Shown piece after piece: positions 7,899-15,932 of a DNA stretch of 63,645 nucleotides (the stretch's first letter is position 1; each line of letters starts with the position of its first letter). This DNA is from Granulicoccus phenolivorans DSM 17626 = NBRC 107789 = JCM 15570 (GTDB taxonomy: Bacteria > Actinomycetota > Actinomycetes > Propionibacteriales > Propionibacteriaceae). Location: the NCBI RefSeq assembly GCF_000423085.1, contig NZ_KE383975.1:1-63645 (forward strand), in the 5' to 3' direction. The translations under genes and the position numbers were made by a program. The notes below the pieces were generated by a model. It was not told the origin of the DNA. It ran no database searches and saw only the letters and a program-made list of their open reading frames with translations.

Positions 7899-9017
7899 TC
7901 AGAACTCGGTGATGACGCCGCGGATGTTCAGTCCGTCGCGCATGTCCTGCACCGCTTGATTCAGGTCGGTCAGCTTGTAGGTCTGGGTGATCAGCTCGTC
8001 GAGCTTCATCTCCCCGCGCTGGTAGAGGCCGAGGATCAGCGGCATGTCGAACGGCGCGTTGGTCGAGCCGTACAGGGTGCCCTGCAGCCGCTTGCCCGAC
8101 ATGGCGAAGGTGAACAGGTCGAAGTCGAGGTTCTGCAGGCCCACCTTGGCCGCGGAGGTGAGCACCAGGGTGCCGCCGCGTACGGTCATGTCACCGGCGG
8201 GCTGGAGCAGCTTCGGATCGGCCACACCCATGGTGATGATGACCACATCGGCGCCCTGGCCGTTGGTGAGCTCGTCGACGATCTTTCGCGCCTCGTCCTC
8301 GTTGCTCGCGGTGTGGGTGGCGCCGAAGTCTTTGGCCCAGTCACGCTTGCGCTGGACGGGGTCGACCGCGACGATCGCCCGAGCGTGCCGCTGCCGGGCG
8401 CCCTGGACCGCGTTCATACCGACGCCGCCGACGCCGAAGACCACCACGACCTGGCCCATCTGGACGTTGCCGGCGTAGATCGCCGAGCCCCAGCCGGTGG
8501 GAACACCGCAGCCGATCAGGGCGGCCTTGTCCAGCGGGATCTCCTTGGGGATCTTGACCGCGGCCTCGACCGGTACGGTCACGTAGGGGGCGAAGGTGCC
8601 CAGGTAGGAGAACTGGCCGACACCCATGCCCCGGGCGTGTACGCGGTGGGTGCCGTCGGGCTGGACACCGCCGAGCGTACCGGCGCCCAGCACACACATG
8701 TTGGCCTTGCCCTGGATGCACATGTAGCACTTGCCGCACGAGGGCAGGAAGGAGAGGGCGACGTGGTCGCCGACCTGGACGGTGGTGACCGAATCGTCGA
8801 CCTTGGTCACCACGCCGGCGCCCTCGTGACCCCCGATGATCGGGGCCCAGTTCAGCGGGATGTCACCGGTGTCGACGTGGTCGTCGGAGTGGCACAGGCC
8901 CGACGCGGCGATCTCGACCTGGATCTCACCGCGTTTCGGGTCGTCCAGCTCGACTTCCTCGATGGTCCATCCGGAGTTGGTTCCGGGCTCAAAAATCAGG
9001 GCACCTGGGATCTTCAT
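7899..9017 (-). CDS. NDMA-dependent (mycofactocin-type) zinc alcohol dehydrogenase
   Basis: This 372-residue medium-chain zinc alcohol dehydrogenase has catalytic zinc motifs GLCHSD and GGHEGAG, structural-zinc cysteines in CGKCYMCIQGKANMC and the Rossmann motif GVGGVG. The overall sequence and the unusual C-terminus fit the NDMA-dependent subgroup. Its members keep tightly bound NAD and pass electrons to the peptide cofactor mycofactocin rather than free NAD. It would oxidise an alcohol to a carbonyl. The ATG follows AAGGAGG. It is divergent from the second aldehyde dehydrogenase across an operator-like region, so the two may act in sequence. No mycofactocin biosynthesis genes are in this window. 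Confidence 0.85.
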   Translation of the reverse strand: MKIPGALIFEPGTNSGWTIEEVELDDPKRGEIQVEIAASGLCHSDDHVDTGDIPLNWAPIIGGHEGAGVVTKVDDSVTTVQVGDHVALSFLPSCGKCYMCIQGKANMCVLGAGTLGGVQPDGTHRVHARGMGVGQFSYLGTFAPYVTVPVEAAVKIPKEIPLDKAALIGCGVPTGWGSAIYAGNVQMGQVVVVFGVGGVGMNAVQGARQRHARAIVAVDPVQRKRDWAKDFGATHTASNEDEARKIVDELTNGQGADVVIITMGVADPKLLQPAGDMTVRGGTLVLTSAAKVGLQNLDFDLFTFAMSGKRLQGTLYGSTNAPFDMPLILGLYQRGEMKLDELITQTYKLTDLNQAVQDMRDGLNIRGVITEF

Positions 9018-9060
9018 TGATTCCTCCTTGGGTGGATGCAGACAACGCCGTCTACGTTCG

Positions 9061-9167
9061 AATCATAATCATAGTAACCCTGGATTAGTCCACCCCTCGA
9101 AGCAAGGTCGCGGATTCTGTCGCCGGCATTGCTCTTCGGGTCGCAATCTAGTATAACGATTACTATC
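9061..9167. promoter_or_regulatory. Divergent AT-rich promoter/operator region
   Basis: Two AT-rich islands lie in otherwise GC-rich DNA between the alcohol and aldehyde dehydrogenase genes. AATCATAATCATAGT (9061-9075) contains CTATGATT on the minus strand, a possible -10 for the alcohol dehydrogenase. TATAACGATTACTATC (9152-9167) faces the aldehyde dehydrogenase. Both resemble the esterase/monooxygenase site. Confidence 0.5.
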
Positions 9168-9202
9168 TACTTCAACGTTGAAGGTACCGAGGGGACAACC
9201 TG

Positions 9203-10693
9203 ATGACTGAAACCAGGACCAAGAGCACCTACTTCGACGGCCAGTGGCATGAGGGCCAGGGGGCCCCCTACGAGTCGAAGAGTCCGTCGCGCGTGGAAAC
9301 GATCGGCACCACCATTACCAGCAGCATCGAGCAGGTCGATGAGGCGGTCGCGTCGGCCAAGCAGGCCTTCCGCTCGAAGGAATGGCGCGCCTGGACGCCG
9401 CAGATGCGCTCGGACGTGCTGATCCGCCTCGCTGAGCGGCTCGAGGAGGAACTCGAACCGTTGGCCCGGACCATGGCCGACGAGGTCGGTACGCCGATCG
9501 GCGCCTGCCGCGGGATGCAGGTCGGCGGCCCGATCGAGGTGTTTCGCTGGTACGCCGAGATGGCCCTCAAGGGTCCGCGCGGCGGCTACGAACAGGCGCT
9601 GCCGCTGTACTACAAGCCGGTCGCCTCGGCGTCGATCCTGCGCTACGAGCCGGTCGGCGTGGTGGCCTGCCTCCCGGCGTACAACTATCCGCTGAACCTG
9701 CTCGCGTGGAAGCTCGGCGGCGCTATCGCCTCCGGCTGCACCGTGGTGGCGCTGCCCTCCCCGCAGGGCCTGTGGACCACCCTGAAGGTGTTCGACATCC
9801 TGGACGAGCTCGGACTGCCCGACGGTGTGGTCAACCTGGTCACCGGCGGCCCCGAGATCGGCATCCACCTGACCTCGCACCAGGACATCGACATGGCCTC
9901 CTTCACCGGCTCCGACGGCGTCGGCGCGCTGGTGATGGCCCAGGCCGCGACCGGATCGCTGTCGAAGTCGGTCCTGGAGCTCGGCGGCAAGAGCCCGAAC
10001 ATCATCCTCCCCGACGCCGACCTGAAGGCCGTCGTGGGCGCCTCCATCCTGCGCTTCGCCCGCAACGCCGGCCAGGGCTGCGCCGCCTGGAGCCGGGTGC
10101 TGGTCCCGGCGGACAAGAAGGACGAGTTCCTCCAGCTCGCCGACGAGTTCATCGACACCGTCAAGGTCGGCGATCCGCAGCAGGAGGACACCATCGTCGG
10201 CCCGGTCATCTCCGAGACTCACCGCGCCAAGGTCGAGGGCCTGGTCCAGGCCTCCCTGGACAAGGGGGCGCGCTGGGGCGCCGGTGGCGGCCGGGTGGAC
10301 GGCCTGGACACCGGCTGGTACCTGAAGCCGGGCATCCTGGCAGACGTCGCCGAGGACGACCCGATCAGCGACACCGAGCTGTTCGCCCCGATCGGCATCC
10401 TGCAGACCTACGAAACCGTCGACGAGGCGATCGAGATCGCCAACGACACCGTCTACGGCCTGGCGGCGAATGTGTTCGGGCCGCTGGACCAGGCGATGGA
10501 GGTCGCCAAGGAGATCCGCTCGGGCACCGTCACCATCAACGGCGGCGCCGGGATGCGCCCGGACGCTCCCTGGGGCGGCCCCGGCCGCAGTGGCGTGGGC
10601 CGCGAACTGGGCGAGGACGGCTTCGCCGAGTTCTTCGAGGTCAAGCACATCCAGTACCCGCTGGCCGGCATCACCCGCCCGCCGGGCACCTGA
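9203..10693 (+). CDS. Aldehyde dehydrogenase family protein with altered cofactor lysine
   Basis: This 496-residue aldehyde dehydrogenase has AYNYP (usually PWNxP), FTGSD, LELGGKSP (general-base Glu) and GQGCAA (catalytic Cys). In the cofactor pocket the normal KPS is LPS: Leu184 replaces the Lys that usually contacts the NAD(P) ribose. Catalytic residues are intact, so it is probably active with changed cofactor handling or rate. It begins 185 bp from the divergent alcohol dehydrogenase and may oxidise its product. An SDR and an LLM oxidoreductase follow in the same direction. Confidence 0.9.
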   Translation: MTETRTKSTYFDGQWHEGQGAPYESKSPSRVETIGTTITSSIEQVDEAVASAKQAFRSKEWRAWTPQMRSDVLIRLAERLEEELEPLARTMADEVGTPIGACRGMQVGGPIEVFRWYAEMALKGPRGGYEQALPLYYKPVASASILRYEPVGVVACLPAYNYPLNLLAWKLGGAIASGCTVVALPSPQGLWTTLKVFDILDELGLPDGVVNLVTGGPEIGIHLTSHQDIDMASFTGSDGVGALVMAQAATGSLSKSVLELGGKSPNIILPDADLKAVVGASILRFARNAGQGCAAWSRVLVPADKKDEFLQLADEFIDTVKVGDPQQEDTIVGPVISETHRAKVEGLVQASLDKGARWGAGGGRVDGLDTGWYLKPGILADVAEDDPISDTELFAPIGILQTYETVDEAIEIANDTVYGLAANVFGPLDQAMEVAKEIRSGTVTINGGAGMRPDAPWGGPGRSGVGRELGEDGFAEFFEVKHIQYPLAGITRPPGT

Positions 10694-10706
10694 TCCCGCC
10701 CCCGGC

Positions 10707-10734
10707 CGCGGCGCCGGGACCTCTCGGCGCCGCG
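10707..10734 (+). terminator. Intergenic hairpin in an operon
   Basis: A 10-bp perfect stem (10707-10716 with 10725-10734) with an 8-nt loop separates the aldehyde dehydrogenase from the following SDR. There is no T-tract, so it is more likely an attenuator or mRNA-stability element than a strong terminator. Confidence 0.4.
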
Positions 10735-10778
10735 ATCGGCCGTACGCCAGCCACTCACATCACAGATCGGAAACCACC

Positions 10779-11540
10779 ATGTTGCTCGAGAACAGGATCG
10801 CCCTGATCACCGCCGCCGGCTCGGGGATGGGCCAGGCCGCGGCCAAACTCTTCGCCAAGGAGGGCGCCCACGTCATCGTCGTGGACGTGAACGAGGACGC
10901 GACCAACCAGACCGTCGCCGATATCAAGGCCGCCGGCGGCTCCGCCCAGGGTGAGGTCGTCGACGTCCGCGACCTCGACGCCCTGAAGGCGCTGGCCGAC
11001 AAGGTCGCCGCCGAGCACGGCAAACTCGACGTGCTCTACAACAACGTCGGAATCCCCGGCGCCGCCGGGATGGACCTCACCCTGGAGGAATGGAACCTCG
11101 CCACCGAGATCAACATCCGCGGCTCGTTCTTCCTCTCGGGGTACCTGACCGACCTGCTGAAGAAGTCCGGCAACGCGTCGGTGATCTGGGCCAGCTCCAC
11201 CTCCGGTCTGGTCGGCTCCCCGTTCAGTCCGATGTACTCCTTCCACAAGGGCGGCGTGATCGCCCTGGTCCGCTCGATGGCGCTGGCGCTGGCCGCCGAC
11301 GGCGTACGCGTCAACGGCATCGCCCCCGGCACCACCGAGACCCCGGGCCTGCCCGCCTTCTTCCGGGCCAGCGAGGAGGAGACCAAGAAGCGGATGGAGG
11401 CCTTCGTGGCGACGATCCCGATGGGACGGGCCGCGCAGCCGTCGGAAATGGCGTCGGTGGCGCTGTTCCTCGCCTCGGACATGGCAAGCTTCGTCACCGG
11501 CGTGACGATCCCGGTCGATGGCGGGATGACCGCCAAGTAG
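10779..11540 (+). CDS. SDR family NAD(P)-dependent oxidoreductase
   Basis: This 253-residue short-chain dehydrogenase has TAAGSGMG (cofactor), YNNVG, a Ser in ASSTSG and YSFHK (catalytic Tyr/Lys), and ends in DGGMTAK. The longer frame upstream was rejected because it would run through the intergenic hairpin; the ATG at 10779 gives the normal N-terminus MLLENRIALITAAG. It likely oxidises a hydroxyl or reduces a carbonyl in the pathway. The LLM oxidoreductase starts 32 bp later, probably in the same operon. The substrate is unknown. Confidence 0.9.
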   Translation: MLLENRIALITAAGSGMGQAAAKLFAKEGAHVIVVDVNEDATNQTVADIKAAGGSAQGEVVDVRDLDALKALADKVAAEHGKLDVLYNNVGIPGAAGMDLTLEEWNLATEINIRGSFFLSGYLTDLLKKSGNASVIWASSTSGLVGSPFSPMYSFHKGGVIALVRSMALALAADGVRVNGIAPGTTETPGLPAFFRASEEETKKRMEAFVATIPMGRAAQPSEMASVALFLASDMASFVTGVTIPVDGGMTAK

Positions 11541-11572
11541 GTGCCGGGCGGCGTACGTTCAAAGGAGAACAG

Positions 11573-12607
11573 ATGGATTTCGGCATCCTGATGGGCGACC
11601 AGCCCGTCAACGTTTCGGCCACCGAGCACCTCGACCTGATGCTGCGCAAGGTGGAGGCCGCCCAGGCCGCCGGCTTCAAGTACCTCACGATCGGGCAGCA
11701 CTTCGTCTATGACGGGTTCCGCTGGTTCCAGCCGATCCCGCTGCTGGCCCGGCTGGCTGCCGAACTCGACGATGACGTGAAACTGGGCACCACGGTCCTG
11801 ATCGGTCCGCTGCACAACCCGGTGATCCTGGCCGAGGAACTGGCCACGCTCGATGTGATCACCCGCGGGCGGCTGGTGATCGGGATCGGCACCGGCTACA
11901 TGACCAACGAGTACGAGACACTCGGTGCCGACTTCAGCAAGCGCTACGACATGCTCGAGGAGCAGATCGCGCTGATGACCCAGTTGTGGACCCAGGACCG
12001 GGTGACCTTCGAGGGGCAGTTCTGGACGGTCCGGGATCAGGCCACCCACCTTCGCCCGGTGCAGCAGCCGCGGCCGCCGATCTGGCTGGGCGCGATGAAG
12101 AAGCTCGGGGTCAAGCGCGCGGCCCGGCACGGCGACGTGTGGACCATCACCCCGCAGCAGACGCTGGATCAGGTCGAGGATCTGATCGGGATCTACGTCA
12201 CCGAGCGGCAGAAGCGCGGGCTGCCGCTGAACAAGCTACCGCTGCGCCGGGAACTGCACCTGGGCACCGACGCCGACGACGCCCTCCAGAAGTTCGCCGC
12301 GGTGGCCAGGGTCAAGTACGTCTCCTACGCCGACAAGGGCATGCAGCTGCTGGACAAGGAGCGCGTCGACGCGGAGTTCCTGGAGAACGTCAAGGATCAC
12401 GTGCTGCTCGGCAACCCCGATCAGGTGCGCCAGGAGATCAGCGACATCGCCGCGCGGCTGCCGATCGGGCCCCTGCTGGTGCGTCCGCACTGGCCGGGGA
12501 TGGATGCCGAGCAGACCGCGGCGTACCTGAGCGAGGTGGGACGCGAGATCGTCCGGCCGCTGCAGGACCTGGAATCGGTGGCGATGGAGCAGTTCATCGC
12601 GAGTTGA
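11573..12607 (+). CDS. LLM class flavin-dependent oxidoreductase
   Basis: This 344-residue luciferase-like monooxygenase (TIM-barrel) starts MDFGILMGDQ and contains GIGTGYM and RPPIWLGA segments typical of the class. LLM proteins use either reduced FMN as monooxygenases or F420; sequence reading alone cannot choose between them here. In this setting it could be a second Baeyer-Villiger-type oxygenase (as diketocamphane monooxygenases are) or an F420-dependent reductase or dehydrogenase. The start follows AAAGGAG by five bases. A terminator follows at 12659. Confidence 0.85.
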   Translation: MDFGILMGDQPVNVSATEHLDLMLRKVEAAQAAGFKYLTIGQHFVYDGFRWFQPIPLLARLAAELDDDVKLGTTVLIGPLHNPVILAEELATLDVITRGRLVIGIGTGYMTNEYETLGADFSKRYDMLEEQIALMTQLWTQDRVTFEGQFWTVRDQATHLRPVQQPRPPIWLGAMKKLGVKRAARHGDVWTITPQQTLDQVEDLIGIYVTERQKRGLPLNKLPLRRELHLGTDADDALQKFAAVARVKYVSYADKGMQLLDKERVDAEFLENVKDHVLLGNPDQVRQEISDIAARLPIGPLLVRPHWPGMDAEQTAAYLSEVGREIVRPLQDLESVAMEQFIAS

Positions 12608-12658
12608 TTCCGGAACCGGGGTGGGCGCACCGGCCTTCCGCGTTTGCCCCGAAACTGA

Positions 12659-12689
12659 ACCGGCCCCCGGCTTGCTGCCGGGGGCCGTT
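12659..12689. terminator. Bidirectional hairpin terminator
   Basis: A GC-rich stem (about 12659-12670 with 12678-12689) with a 7-nt loop and short flanking A and T runs sits between the LLM gene and the convergent SDR. Confidence 0.7.
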
Positions 12690-12716
12690 TCGGTGGATCG
12701 CGTCGTGCGGCGTCGC

Positions 12717-13451
12717 TCAGGCGTGCGCGGCGAGGCCGGCGGCATGCCAGCCCCCGTCGACCTGGATGACCACCCCGGAGACGAAGCTGGCGTCCGGGCC
12801 GGCCAGGAAGCTGACCACCGAGGCCATCTCGGACGGTTCGGCGAGTCGACCCAACGGGGAATGCGAGGTGTAGGTGTCCTCGGTCGCCCGGCCGGCGTCG
12901 ATCATCGACTGCATCATCTCGGTCCGGGTGGAGCCCGGCGCGATCGCGTTCACCCGAATCCCGGCCGGACCCCATTCGGTCGCCAGGGACCGGACCAGCC
13001 CGTTCACCCCCGACTTCGTGGCACAGTACGCCGCGCGCTCGGCAAAGCCGCGAACCGCCGAGATCGACGACAGCAGCACCACTGAGGACCCGGCCGCCAT
13101 GTGCCCCCGGGCCGTCCGGGTTCCGGTGAAGACGCCGGTGAGATTGACCGACACGGTGAGTTCCCACTCGGCCAGGTCCTGTTCGGTGGAGGCGGCCGGC
13201 CGGATCACCCCGGCATTGGCGACGAAGGTGGTCAGCGGATCGGTGCCGCGGACCTGGGTACAGGCGCGGTCGATCAGCGCATCGTCGCGGACATCGCCGG
13301 GAAACACCTCGATCCCGGGTCCGGCCAGGGCGGCGAGCGCCTCGGCATTCTGATCGACCACGCCGACCCGGTACCCGTCGGCGACGAACCGCTCGACGAT
13401 GGCCCGGCCGATGCCCTGGGCGCCTCCGGTGATGACTGCAGATGGCGACAT
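12717..13451 (-). CDS. SDR family NAD(P)-dependent oxidoreductase
   Basis: This 244-residue short-chain dehydrogenase has TGGAQGIG, ANAG, a Ser in LSSISA and YCATK (catalytic Tyr/Lys), with DGGWHAAG near the end. I chose the ATG at 13451 over the one at 13463 because GGAG lies seven bases before it and overlaps the first ATG. It is the last gene of the P450 - ferredoxin reductase - MFS - SDR operon, 51 bp after the MFS gene. It probably oxidises the alcohol made by the P450; that is inference from position. Confidence 0.9.
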   Translation of the reverse strand: MSPSAVITGGAQGIGRAIVERFVADGYRVGVVDQNAEALAALAGPGIEVFPGDVRDDALIDRACTQVRGTDPLTTFVANAGVIRPAASTEQDLAEWELTVSVNLTGVFTGTRTARGHMAAGSSVVLLSSISAVRGFAERAAYCATKSGVNGLVRSLATEWGPAGIRVNAIAPGSTRTEMMQSMIDAGRATEDTYTSHSPLGRLAEPSEMASVVSFLAGPDASFVSGVVIQVDGGWHAAGLAAHA

Positions 13452-13502
13452 TGCTTTCTCCATTCGTGAGGATCCCGTCCGGGACCGGTCGTTGCTGGGT
13501 GG

Positions 13503-14741
13503 TCAACCGACGACGCGGCGCCGGGGATTCAGAAAGGGCACCAGGAGCCCGAAGAGTACGGCGGCGCCGAGCAGGATGGCGTACCCGGGGACGAACGAGC
13601 CGGTCAGGTCGCGGGTGAGTCCGATCAGGAAGGGGCCACCGGCGCCCAGCAGGTACGACACCAGCAGCGACATCGCATTGAGCCGGCCGGCCTCGTGCTG
13701 GCTGCCGGTGGTGTCGGTGACCACGATCAGCACCAGCGTGGACGCGCCGCCGATGCCGAAGCCCATCAGCAGCATCGCCGGGAGGGCCAGCTCGTGCATG
13801 TTGATCAGCAGCAGGATGAACCCGATGGTCGGGGTCAGCGCACACAGCCCCAACAGGGGCCGCCGGTCGGTGGTGAAGTCGGCGATGATCGGCAGCCCGA
13901 TCATCGAGGTCACCTGGACGAACTGAAAAGCCAGGAAGAGCCCGGCGGCCTCGGTCGCGGAGTACCCGACCGACAGCATGCTCGGCGCGATCCACGCCAC
14001 ACAGCTGAAGCCCAGCAGATACACCAGCATGGCGATCAGCGTGACCAGTTGGGCGGTGCGGTCGGTCCAGGGCAGGCCGCCCTTCTTCAGGCCCTCCTCG
14101 AGGGTGGGCAGCGCGTCCGGCTCACCCGCCGGAGGGGTTGTCGCGGACTCGGGGAGTGCCTGGAGCGGCCGGATGAGCAGTAGCCAGCCGGCTGCCACCA
14201 CAAGCGCGAAGAAGCCCCACACCGCCAGGGCAAAGCGCCACCCGGCGGCATCGGCGAGCGGGGCGGTGATCGCGGCCGCGATCGCGACGCTCATCGCCAT
14301 GGACAGGCTGAAGATGCCGGTCGCGGTCCCGCGGATCCGCCGCAGGCCGTGCGCGATGAACCCGGGCATAAGCGCCGTGGCAGCCCCCATCCCGGCTCCG
14401 GTGAGAGCGGCGGTCACGTACAACACCCACGCACCGTCGGTCCACAGCCGCAGGATGCTGCCGACCGCGAGGAACATCAGCGCGGCGAAGATCGCCCATT
14501 CGGGCGTGAACCTCGTGGCGAGTTGATGGCCCAGCGGGGCACAGACCCCCATCACGATCAGGCTGATCGACGAGAGGAGACTCATCCCGGTCGCGGTCAG
14601 TCCCAGATCGGCGACCAGGTGGTCGAACAGGACCGGGGCCGCGCCGAGGACCGAGCGCAGATTGAGCCCGATCCCGACCACGATCACCAGCAGGATCCAG
14701 TACGGGATCCGCCGCGTGCTCGTGGTGGCCGGCGAGGTCAT
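13503..14741 (-). CDS. MFS transporter, CynX/NimT type
   Basis: This 412-residue integral membrane protein has about twelve hydrophobic helices and a central cytoplasmic loop (around residues 190-225) rich in charged residues. The early motif GIGLNLRSVLGAAPVL is typical of CynX/NimT (cyanate/nitroimidazole) major facilitators. It probably moves the growth substrate or an intermediate across the membrane by proton coupling. Its start overlaps the stop of the ferredoxin reductase gene by 4 bp, so it is part of the P450 operon. Substrate and direction cannot be read from the sequence. Confidence 0.88.
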   Translation of the reverse strand: MTSPATTSTRRIPYWILLVIVVGIGLNLRSVLGAAPVLFDHLVADLGLTATGMSLLSSISLIVMGVCAPLGHQLATRFTPEWAIFAALMFLAVGSILRLWTDGAWVLYVTAALTGAGMGAATALMPGFIAHGLRRIRGTATGIFSLSMAMSVAIAAAITAPLADAAGWRFALAVWGFFALVVAAGWLLLIRPLQALPESATTPPAGEPDALPTLEEGLKKGGLPWTDRTAQLVTLIAMLVYLLGFSCVAWIAPSMLSVGYSATEAAGLFLAFQFVQVTSMIGLPIIADFTTDRRPLLGLCALTPTIGFILLLINMHELALPAMLLMGFGIGGASTLVLIVVTDTTGSQHEAGRLNAMSLLVSYLLGAGGPFLIGLTRDLTGSFVPGYAILLGAAVLFGLLVPFLNPRRRVVG

Positions 14742-15922
14742 GCGACCGGCTGTTGCAGGGGCCCGCCGACCGCCTTGCGGTGCTTCACCAGGTCCTTCGG
14801 CAGATCGACGCCGAGCCAGGCGGTGAGGTTGTCCTCGGCATTGAACCAGCGCACCGCGCTCAGCTCGCCGTCGACCTCGTCGATCTCGATCCGATCAGCC
14901 GGGCCGCGATGGCCGACGTACTGCAGCTTGTGTCCGAACTGGTCGGACCAGAAGTACGGCACCGGGTCGTACACGGCGGCGTTCTCCGGATCGAGCAGGG
15001 CCTCGGCCATCAGCATCCCGGCCGTGCTCGCCTCGTCCCAGTGCTCCAGCGACAGCCGGCCGCCGGCCCGCGCGGAATCCCGGGAGGCGATGTCGCCGAG
15101 GGCGACAATCCCGGGCGCGGCGATCAGCCGGTCATCGACCACCACCCCGCGCTGCAGGGTGAGGCCCGAACCCTCGAGCCAGCCGGTGTCCGGGCGTACG
15201 CCGACCCCGGTGACGACCACATCGGCCGCGAGCACCGTGCCGTCGGCGAGCAGCACCTGCGCGCCCCGGTCGGAGTCGCTGGGGTCGATCCGGGAGACCG
15301 CGGTGTCGACCCGCAGGTCGATACCGTCCCACCAGCCGCGGAGCCGGTCGGCGATCTCGCTGCCGAGGGCCTGGGCGAGCGGAGCCGGACCGGCCTCGAG
15401 GCAGGTGACCCGGCAGCCGTGTTCCCGGGCGACGGTGGCCACCTCGGCCCCGATCCAGGAACCCCCGATGATCACCACGCGGGCGCCGTCGACCAGCCGG
15501 TCGCGCAGCACGAGGGCGTCCTCGATGGTCCGCAGCACGAGCTGCTCCCCGTCCCCGGGCAGCCGGATCGGTGTCGCGCCGGTGGCGATCACCAGTGCGT
15601 CGAAGGACTCGGTGCTCTCCCCGTCCGGGCCCCGAGTGGTCAGCTGCCGGGCGGCCGCGTCCAGTCCGGTGGCCCGAGTGTTCAGGCGTACCTCCAGATC
15701 GAGTTTGGCCGGGTCGAACGGCAGCGCGGTGGAGTCCTTCTTGCCGCGGAGCACGTCCTTGGACAGTGGGGGTCGGTCGTACGGCAGGTGCGGCTCCCCA
15801 CCGATCAGTACCAGCCGGCCGGTGAAGCCCTTGCGGCGCAGGGTGGTGCAGGCCCGCATCCCGGCCAGGCCGGCCCCGACGACGATGAACGTACGCCGGT
15901 CCGGTGCATCCTGGTCGCTCAC
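14738..15922 (-). CDS. NAD(P)H-dependent ferredoxin reductase (FAD)
   Basis: This 394-residue flavoprotein is of the putidaredoxin/rhodocoxin-reductase type. It has an FAD motif GAGLAG, then LPYDRPPLSK, an NAD(P)H motif GGSWIGAE, and the GDIA segment that binds FAD, followed by the C-terminal reductase domain. It passes electrons from NAD(P)H to a ferredoxin for the P450. I chose the GTG at 15922 since AAGGAGG lies four bases upstream; the ATG at 15964 lies within the P450 gene. It follows the P450 by 10 bp. The likely partner ferredoxin is the divergent gene at 17355. Confidence 0.92.
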   Translation of the reverse strand: MSDQDAPDRRTFIVVGAGLAGMRACTTLRRKGFTGRLVLIGGEPHLPYDRPPLSKDVLRGKKDSTALPFDPAKLDLEVRLNTRATGLDAAARQLTTRGPDGESTESFDALVIATGATPIRLPGDGEQLVLRTIEDALVLRDRLVDGARVVIIGGSWIGAEVATVAREHGCRVTCLEAGPAPLAQALGSEIADRLRGWWDGIDLRVDTAVSRIDPSDSDRGAQVLLADGTVLAADVVVTGVGVRPDTGWLEGSGLTLQRGVVVDDRLIAAPGIVALGDIASRDSARAGGRLSLEHWDEASTAGMLMAEALLDPENAAVYDPVPYFWSDQFGHKLQYVGHRGPADRIEIDEVDGELSAVRWFNAEDNLTAWLGVDLPKDLVKHRKAVGGPLQQPVA

Positions 15923-15932
15923 GATGCCTCCT

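Noticed and set aside
10470-10778. Upstream extension of the SDR at 10779
   Set aside because: It overlaps the aldehyde dehydrogenase end in another frame and crosses the intergenic hairpin; the normal SDR N-terminus begins at 10779.
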